In this document: in pieces, positions 55,420-64,000 of the stretch | How the letters are laid out: every line of letters starts with the position of its first letter | Numbering within the stretch: position 1 is the stretch's first letter | Assembly: GCA_037176885.1 (NCBI GenBank) | Contig: JAWWNJ010000037.1 | Location: forward strand, 992,001-1,056,000 | Origin: Favolaschia claudopus | Taxonomy: Eukaryota; Basidiomycota; Agaricomycetes; Agaricales; Mycenaceae | Length of the DNA stretch: 64,000 bases | Direction of reading: 5' to 3' | Translations under genes and position numbers: made by a program | The notes under the pieces: generated by a model | Databases searched by the model: none | Told to the model about the DNA's origin: nothing | The model's input: only the letters and a program-made list of their open reading frames with translations

Positions 55420-57210
55420 ATGACTCCCGCGCAGCAGCGTGCCTATATCGACGGCATGTACGACTTCCCTCTCGTCGACCAAGACGCCTCGCTCCATCAA
55501 CAAATGCTTGATTTACTCGATGCCCCCGGCGCTACCCAAAATGGATCCTTTGACCAACAAAAGTATGAGCTTTTCGACGCCCCACTCACCCCGATTGCTG
55601 CCGACTCCGACTCCGAGTCCGAGTCTGCTGGGGAGCTTGTCCTTCCCAATGTCGCTGCGACGGCTTCTTCTCCCAACAATGAAGCCGATGATACCGAGGT
55701 CGATCAAATGATCTCTTCCGCTCCCACTGCTGCGCCGTTCAGCACCGGCACTTCGGCTTCCCACACTCAGGGCAATGACGACAGTGATGACGAAGACAGC
55801 CTATTCAGCTTCGACGCGCCTTCGCCTGCGCATACCGACGTCGAACTCAGCGAGCCCTCTTCCCTCCCTGCTACCTCTACCAGCAATCAAACCCAAGCCT
55901 TGTCTGACTCTGAGGAGTCTGAGGCTGATGAAATCATGTCCTCACCCCCCATTGCTACCGTCACCGAGCTGATCTCCTCTCCCTCCATCGCTTCATCCGA
56001 TATCGGCAGTCTCCTCGACTCTGATGTCGAGTTCGACGAGCTGGCATCCGACACTCCCGCTGATGACTCAGGCACTGCCGGCCCCACAACCGACATCGGC
56101 AGCATGGACTCAGATGTAGAGTTGGACGATGGGGCTTTCGGGTACGGTGCCGAGAGTTCTGCCGGGTCTGATGTCGACCTTGACGACGAGATGTGGTCGT
56201 CTCCAACCGGCGGCTTGGGCTATCCGGAGAGCACCGCCGAGGCTGATTTCGAGGTCGACGAGTTCATGTCTGCTGCCGCCTCTCCTGGGGCAAACGGTCG
56301 TTTTTATTCGGAACATGGCTACATACTACCGGCCCCTTCCTTTGCTCCCATCACACCAGCCCGCTCGGAGACGAGTGTTGCCCTGTCCCTCATGCGCTCG
56401 TCGTCGGATTCTCCCGGTTCCGACACCGATATGGATCTCGGCCCATACCTCTATTCCCCTGCGACGCCGGACGCGACTCCCAACACCAGCCTTGCGCCGA
56501 TTACTCCCGGTTCTGACACCAATATGGATCTCGGCCCATACCTCTATTCCCCTGCGACGCCGGACGCGACCCCCGACACCAGCATGGAAACTGAAGATCC
56601 TTTCTCAGCGCCGTCGACTCCCAATCATGGCCAGTCCTTCGACCCATTCCCTGCACCTTTCGCCCTGGGCTCCCCCTTCCATCGCAACGGCAGCGTTGAT
56701 CCTGAACAATCGTCTTCACCAGCCATTCCAACGTCTCCCATTTTCCGTCCCTTCCGATTCAATCGGCCCGCGCGTTTGATCACTTACACCAAAAAGGACC
56801 GCGCACGCTACGGCGGCCCTCTATTCGTCGGCCACTCTCCCGACACTCCTGTCAATCACGAAGATCCCGACACACCTGACAATCACGAAGATCCCGCGAC
56901 ATACGAAACTCCCACTGTACTGGCAGACGCGCTCTCGGCACATAGCGATGCTTCAGGCGAACCCGAAGTTGAGACTGGAGACGAGTCTGAGACGGCGGAG
57001 CCTCAGCCTGAGCGTATCTCACGTCGGCTTGTGTGCAAAACTCTCTTGATTCCGTCGGCCATTCTGCGCACTGCGGAGTGGTACAACCACTATGACTTCT
57101 ATAGCGCTGTTCAAGGGTAAGTGAATCATTTCTTGAAATACTTGTGATTCTGAATCCACAATCATAGCTACCCTCGCCCTTTGATCGACCGTTGTCAAGT
57201 GGAAATTTAG
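55420..57210 (+). CDS. acidic low-complexity repeat protein (579 aa, 2 exons)
   Basis: Exons 55420-57116 and 57168-57210; the 51-bp intron (GTAAGT...TAG) changes the end to GYPRPLIDRCQVEI. The protein is rich in Asp, Glu, Ser, Pro and Thr with many SD-D/E clusters (SDSESES, DIGSLLDSDVEFDE, DIGSMDSDVELDD). A 93-bp unit is tandemly duplicated at about 56413-56598, giving two near-identical MDLGPYLYSPATPDATP segments, and NHEDPDTPDNHEDP follows. Only the last 30 residues (KTLLIPSAILRTAEWYNHYDF) look globular. No enzymatic motif; a nuclear or transcription-related role would fit acidic composition but is speculation. The end lies 48 bp from the candidate LTR. Confidence 0.6.
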
Positions 57211-57415
57211 TTTCCCTTGGGTTCTCTGGAAATGACTTTATTCGAGAGAATACCAAGTGTCCGTAATTGGCTCTACTAAGTAACCTTTTAAGGAAAATAG
57301 CAGTTCAGTGCGGATCTGATCGGATGCGGTTCTGTCGGTCTTTAATGGTTTTACGCGTGTTCGAACTTCTATTGTTCGTAATGTGTAATGCGGATGCGGA
57401 TCTAGAGTGTTAGCA

Positions 57416-57639
57416 GGCAAGCACAAATCACCTTGTTTGTCTCTACCGTACTGATATAAATCTTTCGTGTGGAAAAGCAGGCAAGCACAATTCACTTTGA
57501 TTGTCTCTACCGTACTTGTTGTTCAGTCGTTCGCTTTAGCTGGCAAGCACAAAGCCCTTGGTTTGTCTCTACCGTGCTGGTTTTCGTTCGTTCTTCTTAG
57601 TATGTAGGCACAAAGCACCAGGTTTGTCACTACAGTACT
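57416..57639 (-). repeat. four imperfect tandem repeats of 62-65 bp
   Basis: On the plus strand each copy starts GGCAAGCACAAA and ends TTTGTCTCTACCGTACT or a variant, at 57416, 57480, 57542 and 57607. The conserved 37-bp cores are separated by variable 25-28-bp spacers. They lie downstream of the TATA box in the candidate LTR, so they would be transcribed. Confidence 0.75.
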
Positions 57640-57863
57640 TGCTTGCGGTCGGTCGGTGTTTTTCTTAGAGTTCGTAGTAAGCAGGTTCAAACTGGTTGTT
57701 TGCAACTGCAGCTGGTTCACGGCGTAGTTCAGGGAATAGATGTTCAGTTACGGCCCTTAAAAGAGCTAAGAACCGTAGTAGATTCACAAGAAATACAAGT
57801 AGATCAATAGTTGCTACCCTTTTGTAAGTGGGGAAAAACTTGCCCTTGGTGGGGCTTGTCTGT

Positions 57864-57937
57864 CCTTTATATACTGCTGGGATGAGTCATTTTGGTATGA
57901 CTCATCCTGGTGAGTCATAGTGAGTCATGATGAGTCA
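57864..57937 (-). promoter_or_regulatory. five TGAGTCA (Gcn4/AP-1-like) sites upstream of a TATA box
   Basis: Sites at 57883-57889, 57898-57904, 57911-57917, 57921-57927 and 57931-57937; the last three start exactly 10 bp apart. The TATA box at 57864-57873 reads towards ORF1's strand (minus), placing the array 10-64 bp upstream of it. TGAGTCA/TGACTCA is the classic site for Gcn4/AP-1 bZIP factors. Confidence 0.75.
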
Positions 57938-58021
57938 TGTCAGTTGTCCAGGGTTCAATTCGGCCAAGTGCCGTTTTCTTTTTACGTCTTTTTCTTCTTT
58001 TTCTAATGTAAGCGAACTTGT

Positions 58022-58124
58022 ATGCTGAACTCGCACTTTATGGTAAACATTTTTCACTTGTGACATCTGCGGCGGACGGAAATATTTTGACTGTCCTCAG
58101 TCACACAGTGCGAGAGTTCAGCAT
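58022..58124. repeat. 103-bp inverted repeat spanning the LTR edge
   Basis: The left arm ATGCTGAACTCGCACT (58022-58037) pairs with AGTGCGAGAGTTCAGCAT (58107-58124), with one 2-nt bulge. Between the arms lie the proposed LTR end and a TGCGGCGGACGGAAAT motif that recurs at 63183-63198. Confidence 0.6.
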
Positions 58125-58208
58125 TCAATTCGTAGTCTTTCGTATGTACAGTATGTATCGGTCATGAACAGAATGAAAGCAAGATCAAGATGTACGTAGG
58201 ATGAGATA

Positions 58209-59326
58209 TCAAGCGAGGGGTTGAGTAGACTGAAGGTTGCGTACTTGTATACCTTGAGCGATCAGCTGACCCAGCTTCTGGACGGTCTTTCGAGTGGATA
58301 TGCCCCACGTGGTTGGATAGAAAGCACTCGCCGGCATCTTAAGCCAAGTCTCTTGACGTGTTTCCTCTTGGCGCATTAGCACATAAACCCATTCCTCCGG
58401 CTGGTGCTTGCTGATGAAGCGCATGCGGTGGCGGCGGGTGACATAAGGGGCCAGTGTCCATCGCCCCTCCAGCATACCGAAACATTCGATCTCTGAGCCA
58501 ACCCGCAGAGGCTCTTGGTGCGCCTCCCTAATCTGGAAGACGAGGGAGGGGCCGTCGTCCTTCTGATAGACGTAGTAGGGGGGTAGGACTGCGCAGGCTG
58601 CGCCTTGGACGCCGTAAGCTATGAGGTACCGATCGTATTGGTCCCGCCATTCGCGCTGAGTCCGAACTCTCCAGGCGATGTCGTCGGCGTTATGGGGGGA
58701 AAGGCTGGCGTAGACATACGTGTATGGTCCTAGTGTGTGGATGAACTCGACTGGGGTCCCCATATGCGTGCGAAGCTGGGGTTCGGAGCGCTGCCAGCGT
58801 GCGCGTAGGGAGGCCAGAAAGCTTCGGGGTGCATCTTTAGCGGTCTCGACTGCCTCTTGTGGTTGCTTGGTAGGTGCTTTGGAGGCAGGAGATTCGCAAA
58901 GGCTAGGAGTCGGCGTGGTATGGAAGATAATGGATGATATGTGCGAGGAGGACTTGTGGGAGGCGAGAGACTGAGTCTCAGCGATGATGGCGGCGATGGC
59001 GGACTGGGAAATTTTTGGCTGGTGGGAAGGGCGATACGACTGCCAGGGTTCCTCGTTGGAGTGGCTTATGAAGGAATGACTGTGGACGATTTCGCGGACA
59101 TACTATGAAGGCGGAAGGGGTAGGAATAGAAGAGTGTGGGATGGTTAATGCCTTGTAATGTCTGTACGCAATGATGACTCACATCACTACTGAAGGACCG
59201 GCGTAAGGTGAATGGGGATTGCACACGGGCGGGTGCGTGATCCTTGGTGGTGTATGCGGGAGGTGCCTTTGCTACGCTGGAGTTCATAATTCGTGAAGTG
59301 GGAGGGAAGCGAGTGCTGTCCGTCAT
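58209..59326 (-). CDS. third ORF after pol, unknown function (345 aa, 2 exons)
   Basis: Exons 59183-59326 and 58209-59102; the 80-bp intron (GTGAGT...TAG) is in phase 0. A TTATAAAAGG box ends 11 bp before the ATG, only 93 bp after the pol stop. The N-terminal 130 residues are Ser/Pro/Gln-rich and disordered. The C-terminal 185 residues look globular (FIHTLGPYTYVYASLSP, IAWRVRTQREWRDQYDRYL, ECFGMLEGRWTLAPYV, PEEWVYVLMRQEETRQE). No signal peptide, TM helix, zinc knuckle or enzyme motif was found. It occupies the env position of the retroelement but does not resemble an envelope. It may be an element accessory gene or a host gene beside a truncated element. Confidence 0.6.
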
Positions 59327-59418
59327 TTCTTGTGCCTTTTATAAGTTCCATTTGTCGGTGGGAGTCAGTATTGGAGGCCTCTGGATGCGTCCCTGCAATT
59401 CCTTTGTGCTGCAGTCAC

Positions 59419-62400
59419 TTAGTCTTCGTCGGAGTCAATTTGATCATCATCATCTTCCATGTCATCTTCTTCGTCTTCCATTTCATTTTCTCTCATAAAC
59501 CAATGGTCTCGAGTTATATATGGAAGGAGCCTAAACGCCGCTGTCGGGTTATTGCGAAACACAGTTCCGTCTAGTTCTTTTAGTATGTACGCACCTCCTC
59601 GGTTCTTTCGGTCCACCTGATATGGTCCCAAGTATCGATCGCTAGTTTTGCGCGCACTACTCATCTCGCTTTCAAGTGCCACATTCCGAATTAAAACCAA
59701 TTCTCCTTGCTTATATTCTTCTTTCTGGAGTTTCTTTAGGAAACGTCTCTCAAACTGTTGTTTCGATCTGAAGCGGAATTTGCGCAAGGTCTCCGATGCG
59801 CGTTTAATGTCCCTGTCATGCTTCGAAAGTTGGCGGATACGTAACGTCAGTAACTCTGCAGTCGACATTCCTGGGCGGAATCCATTTACTAAAAAGGTAG
59901 CTTCCATAAGGTCAAAGGCTAAAATTGGATCGCTTCCATGAAGAAGCTGATATGGTGAAAATCCTGTCACGTGGCTGATGGTGACTCGGTCTGCTAATAA
60001 AGCTACAGGGAGCTTTTTCGGCCACAAGTCTATTTTTCCTCCGCAGGCCTTTACTATAGCTTCTCTGAGTGTGAAATGGCCTCGTTCCACTAGTCCATTA
60101 GCGTGTTTGTTGTAAGGGGAAATTTTGACGTGGGGTATTCCCATGCGGGCCATCAACACCTTAAAAGCGGCTTTAACTTCTGGACCATTGTCGGTAACCA
60201 CCTTTCGTGGACAACCATACCGGCAATAAATATATTCCCAGAAGAAATCTGCTAAGTCTTCTGCTTTCTTGGATTTTAATGCTTGAGCTTCGCACGTTCC
60301 GGATAGATCATCTCTGGCGGCGACAATCATTTTGAAGCCACTTTTAGTCTCTGGCATCATCATGATGTCTACGAACAGAGTTTGGAATAATGCAACTGGC
60401 GTGGAGACTGTTACTGGAATTTCAAGTCTTTTGGTGCTGCGTACCTGGCATTTGTGGCATGAGGCTATATGGTGCTCAATATCATTGTAGAGTTTAGGCC
60501 AATAGAACCTTAGTTTGAGCATTTCCCATGCTGCTTGGATTCCACGGTGCCCTAGTTCGTCATGGGCTTGAACTAAAATCTTCAAGCGCTTCTTAGGGTC
60601 CAATATTACTTTTAAAGGAGGCCCTTTCTTGTTACGCCTTAGCATTTCCCCGTTTTGAATCATATATCGAGTTGCTTGCTGAATAAAACGAGCATGCTTC
60701 TGAGGCTTGTCAAATACCGGTGCTTCTAGAGTGGTGAGGAATTTATATACATCCTTTAAAAATCCTTCTTGCTGGGTTCTGGTTAGAAGTACCATGTAGC
60801 ATGCGTATAATGCTATATCATCTAACCAAGTGTCATCATCGTCTTCAGCTGTTTCTCCTTCTGCTAACTCTCTTCGTGAAAGGGCATCTGGTCCTTGAAA
60901 TTTAGTGGCAGGCACGTGGACTAAGGCGAAATGAAACATAAGGATTCCTTGAATCCATCTGTTTACTGCTGCATCAGGTTGGAGATCAGGGTTGTTTAGT
61001 AAGCCTTGGATGTATTTTGCATCCACTTCGACTTGCAGGTTTTGAACTCCGATGATGTACAACCGCCAGTGCCTGAGTGCCCGGTATAATCCGAATAACT
61101 CTAGTTTTGGTTGAGAATACCGGGACTCTCTTTCACTCATTGGGAAGGAGCCGTACCGTGCGGGACATCGCCTTCCTAGCTCGTCTAGTTGAGCTAATAT
61201 TGTTCCTGTGGCCTTGTTGCTGGAGTCCACAGAGAGAATTACCAACCTGTTGCTGGTATAGTCTATGGGTTTCATGGCAGGGCCGGCCACAACGAGTTTC
61301 TTGATGTTGGCAAATGCGTTTGATCTCCGTTTATCCCATATGAAAGCTTGTTTCTTCCGGTAAAGTTCTGTGAGTGGTCGAATAGCTAGGGAATAATTAA
61401 GTATCCAGATTCGCACCGTTCCACATAGTCCTAAAAATCTTCGAACATCCTGTGGCGTTTTGAGAGGCGGCCAGTCGAGAATGGCGGCAACTTTCCTTCT
61501 ATCTGGTTTCCTTCCTTCCGGTGAGCATAGTTGCCCCACAATCATTACTTCTCTTCGTCTGCACTGTACTTTTAGTCCAGAGACGGTAGCGCCAGCACAT
61601 TTGAGTTTGTGTAGAATGCGGTGGACATCTTTAGCGTGCTCCCACACATATCGCCGTACCTGAGAATTTTCTTTAAGCTTTTCTGGTTCTCCGTTATCGT
61701 CTGGGTAGATGGTTGCGGAACCTTTTATGGGCAGGTCATCGATGAATATGTTAGCTGTATGTGGGATTTCATCTCGCAGGATAAATACCATGCACTTCTG
61801 AAACTCTGCAGGTGAGTTAGTATATCCTGTAGGCATAGATGTTATCCGTAGTAGGCCTAGCGGCGTCATGAAAGCAGTCATGTCGCGGCTTTCAGGTTCC
61901 ATTCTGCGTGCGTCAAATCCCCAATATAGATCAAAGACTGAATAGCACTGTCTTCCTGCGAAACATTCCACAAAGTCGTCTACAATGGGAAGCATTCCTG
62001 CGTCTCGAATTGTTACTTTGTTTAGTGGTTGAAGGTCATGCACGATTCGTAACTTGCCGTTCTTCTTCAAGACGCAGAACCACCGTGATCTGTACGATGA
62101 TTGGCACATTTCATAGACTCCTGCGTCAATTTTGAGTTTAAGAACTTCAATTACTTTGTCTAGAAGTCCTGGCGGTATTGGGATATTTTTATATTCCCAA
62201 GGTGTATGGGGAATAGTAGCCATTTTATAGGGTGAGAAATATTCATCCTTGAAGGTGCCTCGTTCAATATCTTCAAATGCTATTGCTTCCTGGTTTAATT
62301 CCATAACGTGAATAAAGATTTTTGCTTCGTCGTTGCTAAGAAATTTGTCTTGATTAATTTCTAGCAGTTTAAGACGCTCTTCGTTTAATCGTATTGTTGG

Positions 62401-63135
62401 TACAAATGCCGGCGGGTTGGGTGTCAGCTCTGGAAGTGATTTTAAAGGGTCTTCAGGGATAGTCCGGCGCACCTCGTAGTCAGGTGAGAAAGTGGTTGAG
62501 ACTGGTCGAATTTTCTTGTCTACCCGTTTGTACATTGTGAAGACATTTGTGCCAGTTCCGTCGTTGTAAGTGACGTCAACAGGCTCAAATCCATGCAATC
62601 CATATCCCCGCTCATCTGTTGTTAGTGTTTCCAGGCTCACACCGTTTGAGTCACTTCCCGCTCGCTGATACAAGGTAAAAGACTGGTATTCTTCTCCGTT
62701 TTCGTTAAGGAGTTGAACGGGATAGAATATGTACTCGTCGTCATTTTCTAAGTCTTTCCAGTCTTGTTCAAGTTGGCGTTGATCAGGAGTTAGTATGTGA
62801 GTGTACGTAGAAGTATCTTGTAATGCTGTTTCGTCGTTGAAGAAGGAAAGACAGAAATGAGGGGTCACATCATTATGGGCCAGTATAGATGTCATTTCTA
62901 CGGTAGAGTCGACATGGTACTGATTAATCAACCCGGCTTTCCGGGATAAGTACAGCTCGTCTTGTACGAGCGCGCGCCGGGAATTCATCAAGAAAGAGTC
63001 TCGGGTGGGGGAGGTATATACAGTTAGTGGTAGTGTTACAGCCTCATCCAAAGGCGATGCGGCGCGGCGCGGAGTGGGAAGCGGGAACGTAACTGGAGAT
63101 GCGGACGTAACTAGCAGCGTAAGCGTATCGACCAT
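59419..63135 (-). CDS. pol: Ty3/gypsy Pol: reverse transcriptase, RNase H, integrase (1238 aa)
   Basis: Start taken at ATG 63135; the open frame further right is a shadow of ORF1. Reverse transcriptase spans about 330-520 (LKKNGKLRIVHDLQPLN, LRITSMPTGYTNSPAEF, and the catalytic box as FIDD near 462 instead of the usual YxDD). RNase H covers about 630-745 (VDSSN, KLELFGL, VEVDAKYI). Integrase has an HHCC finger (HDELGHRG...CHKCQ, about 865-897), catalytic D near 921 (FVDIMM), D near 980 (TDNGPE), E near 1012 (VERGHF), and a GPY/F-like YLGPYQVDR near 1168; an acidic tail replaces any chromodomain. The ORF is uninterrupted. The N-terminal 200 residues are unassigned and show no protease. Confidence 0.9.
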   Translation of the reverse strand: MVDTLTLLVTSASPVTFPLPTPRRAASPLDEAVTLPLTVYTSPTRDSFLMNSRRALVQDELYLSRKAGLINQYHVDSTVEMTSILAHNDVTPHFCLSFFNDETALQDTSTYTHILTPDQRQLEQDWKDLENDDEYIFYPVQLLNENGEEYQSFTLYQRAGSDSNGVSLETLTTDERGYGLHGFEPVDVTYNDGTGTNVFTMYKRVDKKIRPVSTTFSPDYEVRRTIPEDPLKSLPELTPNPPAFVPTIRLNEERLKLLEINQDKFLSNDEAKIFIHVMELNQEAIAFEDIERGTFKDEYFSPYKMATIPHTPWEYKNIPIPPGLLDKVIEVLKLKIDAGVYEMCQSSYRSRWFCVLKKNGKLRIVHDLQPLNKVTIRDAGMLPIVDDFVECFAGRQCYSVFDLYWGFDARRMEPESRDMTAFMTPLGLLRITSMPTGYTNSPAEFQKCMVFILRDEIPHTANIFIDDLPIKGSATIYPDDNGEPEKLKENSQVRRYVWEHAKDVHRILHKLKCAGATVSGLKVQCRRREVMIVGQLCSPEGRKPDRRKVAAILDWPPLKTPQDVRRFLGLCGTVRIWILNYSLAIRPLTELYRKKQAFIWDKRRSNAFANIKKLVVAGPAMKPIDYTSNRLVILSVDSSNKATGTILAQLDELGRRCPARYGSFPMSERESRYSQPKLELFGLYRALRHWRLYIIGVQNLQVEVDAKYIQGLLNNPDLQPDAAVNRWIQGILMFHFALVHVPATKFQGPDALSRRELAEGETAEDDDDTWLDDIALYACYMVLLTRTQQEGFLKDVYKFLTTLEAPVFDKPQKHARFIQQATRYMIQNGEMLRRNKKGPPLKVILDPKKRLKILVQAHDELGHRGIQAAWEMLKLRFYWPKLYNDIEHHIASCHKCQVRSTKRLEIPVTVSTPVALFQTLFVDIMMMPETKSGFKMIVAARDDLSGTCEAQALKSKKAEDLADFFWEYIYCRYGCPRKVVTDNGPEVKAAFKVLMARMGIPHVKISPYNKHANGLVERGHFTLREAIVKACGGKIDLWPKKLPVALLADRVTISHVTGFSPYQLLHGSDPILAFDLMEATFLVNGFRPGMSTAELLTLRIRQLSKHDRDIKRASETLRKFRFRSKQQFERRFLKKLQKEEYKQGELVLIRNVALESEMSSARKTSDRYLGPYQVDRKNRGGAYILKELDGTVFRNNPTAAFRLLPYITRDHWFMRENEMEDEEDDMEDDDDQIDSDED

Positions 63136-63223
63136 CGTAGTATTACATGAATGTACAAGTGGCGGCTGAGTGTTGTTAGCATGTGCGGCGGACGGAAATT
63201 TTGGAATCGTACCGGTTAGTGGT

Positions 63224-63988
63224 TTACAGGACTTGCCGACCGGTGACGTTGATGACAATGCCGAGGTCGCTGCCTTCGCCGTTGATGTCGTCGTCAGCCG
63301 GAGGGGTTGGGGGATACAGAAGCTCCAGGTCGTCGTCGTTGGCCTTGTCGTCGTTAGTGTTCCGGTCAGCGCCGCGGAGCTCGTCATCGGAAAAAGTGCG
63401 GTGTGAGGCGGAGCGCTTGGGCAAGTCGTTGAGAAGCTCAATATACTCCCAGTCTTTCTTCGAAAACCGCTCCTCAAGGTGCTCCGCGGTGATGAGGGCG
63501 CTGGCTGGGTGGTCCGGCTTGAGCCGAAGCCCCAGGATCTCTGCGATGAGGGCGGCGAGCAGGTGGCGGCCTTCACTTTCCAGGATGCGCCAGATAGTCT
63601 GCAGCTGCGCGGTCTCCGAGTGGAACAGGAGCGGGTGGTGGATGAGGCGGCTGGGAAAGGCCATCTTTGTAACAGGAAACATTGAGTGGTACGCTGGGTC
63701 AAGAAAAAATCGGCTTGCCTCGGATAATCCATATCGATGGACTACGATGTCCTCGGCGTGGTACAGGGCGTCGATAATGGCGAGACGTGCCCCCGCGGCA
63801 GTGCGAATGAGTTTCTCGATGTCCCCTGCGCCTGCTTTGAAAGCGTTACGAATGAGCACTTGGCGGCGCAAAAGATCTCCGTTGTACGTACGTCCCTTCT
63901 TTCTCATTCCCGTTTGATTCAGTCCAGCTTCTTCATCGTCGGGTGACTTGCGTTTGCGGGTTTGGACGAACTTGCCGTTCCCGAGCAT
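63224..63988 (-). CDS. retroelement ORF1, possibly Gag-like (254 aa, may extend past the edge)
   Basis: ATG at 63988 is 12 bp from the window end, so the real start may lie outside. The sequence opens with a basic, nuclear-signal-like stretch (TRKRKSPDD, RKKGR), followed by a largely helical middle (about 50-190; IEKLIRTAAGARLAIIDAL, HLLAALIAEILGL) that could be a capsid-like fold, and an acidic DDD-rich C-terminus. No CCHC knuckle. It ends 86 bp before the pol ATG. Its Gag identity rests on position only. Confidence 0.5.
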   Translation of the reverse strand: MLGNGKFVQTRKRKSPDDEEAGLNQTGMRKKGRTYNGDLLRRQVLIRNAFKAGAGDIEKLIRTAAGARLAIIDALYHAEDIVVHRYGLSEASRFFLDPAYHSMFPVTKMAFPSRLIHHPLLFHSETAQLQTIWRILESEGRHLLAALIAEILGLRLKPDHPASALITAEHLEERFSKKDWEYIELLNDLPKRSASHRTFSDDELRGADRNTNDDKANDDDLELLYPPTPPADDDINGEGSDLGIVINVTGRQVL

Positions 63989-64000
63989 GTTGGTAACCTC

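Larger units (their letters stand above)
57258..58065 (-). repeat. candidate LTR (808 bp, TGTC...GACA)
   Basis: Proposed from position, the matching TGTC/GACA ends, a TATA box (TATATAAAGG at 57864-57873, minus strand), upstream activator-like sites and tandem repeats in the U5-like half. The second LTR is outside the window, so the boundaries cannot be confirmed. No good polypurine tract abuts 58065 on the element's sense strand, which is a weakness. Confidence 0.45.
57258..64000 (-). mobile_element. Ty3/gypsy retrotransposon, minus strand, incomplete at the right edge
   Basis: Reading on the minus strand: ORF1 (63988-63224), pol (63135-59419), a third spliced ORF (59326-58209) and a candidate 3' LTR (58065-57258). 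The 5' LTR and primer-binding site would be beyond 64000. The pol order RT, RNase H, integrase (integrase last) is the Ty3/gypsy arrangement. No aspartic-protease active site and no CCHC zinc knuckle were seen in the part present. Confidence 0.75.

Noticed and set aside
57864..57937. CRISPR-like spaced repeat (10-bp spaced TGAGTCA units)
   Set aside because: Units and spacers far too short, eukaryotic context, no cas genes; better explained as transcription-factor sites.
63136..63732. N-terminal 199 codons of the longest pol-frame ORF
   Set aside because: Shadow of ORF1 in another frame: Thr/Ser/Arg-rich random composition, and a good ATG exists at 63135.

Overview
This window looks like nuclear DNA of a mushroom-forming basidiomycete (Agaricomycetes). 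The evidence is many short GT-AG introns (about 46-80 bp), a cluster of coiled-coil/F-box genes of the kind expanded in that class, a KDZ (Kyakuja-Dileera-Zisupton) transposase with a cysteine cluster, an agaricomycete-type Ty3/gypsy pol, a Sho1 osmosensor, a ricin-B lectin and single-pass surface proteins. No bacterial, organellar, rRNA, tRNA or CRISPR signal was found.

Layout. 1-15.1 kb: six intact intron-free F-box-like genes (988, 3085 and 4887 on +; 7087, 9673 and 13793 on -). They fall into three sub-families and include one clear inverted segmental duplication. 15.6-32.3 kb: ordinary single-copy-looking genes, with exon structures worked out here: a small membrane protein, an SDR oxidoreductase (9 exons), a BAHD-like acyltransferase, SHO1, a two-domain single-pass membrane protein, a small secreted protein and a secreted ricin-B lectin (10 exons). 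A 193-bp MITE lies at 25.8 kb. 32.3-42.3 kb: a transposon-damaged zone. One F-box copy has decayed almost beyond recognition. A second F-box copy is split by a 2,648-bp insertion with an 8-bp target duplication that carries a 5'-truncated zinc-finger gene, and a 2,712-bp CACTG-ended non-autonomous transposon sits in its promoter. 43.5-55.4 kb: a small basic coiled-coil gene, a complete Tc1/mariner element with perfect 28-bp inverted repeats, the 5' part of an MLKL/HeLo-like plus kinase-like gene, an intact 11-exon KDZ transposase and a RING-finger gene. 55.4-64 kb: a gene for a 579-aa acidic repeat protein, then a Ty3/gypsy element on the minus strand running off the right edge. Its candidate left LTR carries five TGAGTCA sites, three of them exactly 10 bp apart, and an extra intron-containing ORF lies after pol.

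The genes do not form one pathway. The most unusual features are (i) birth and death of F-box genes, including conserved promoter pieces left where genes have decayed; (ii) the nested insertions in one F-box copy; (iii) the retroelement's regulatory array and third ORF; and (iv) the possible fungal MLKL-like cell-death gene cut short beside the KDZ element. Exon coordinates were derived by hand from splice signals and reading-frame continuity. Family names come from recognised motifs, not from any database search.
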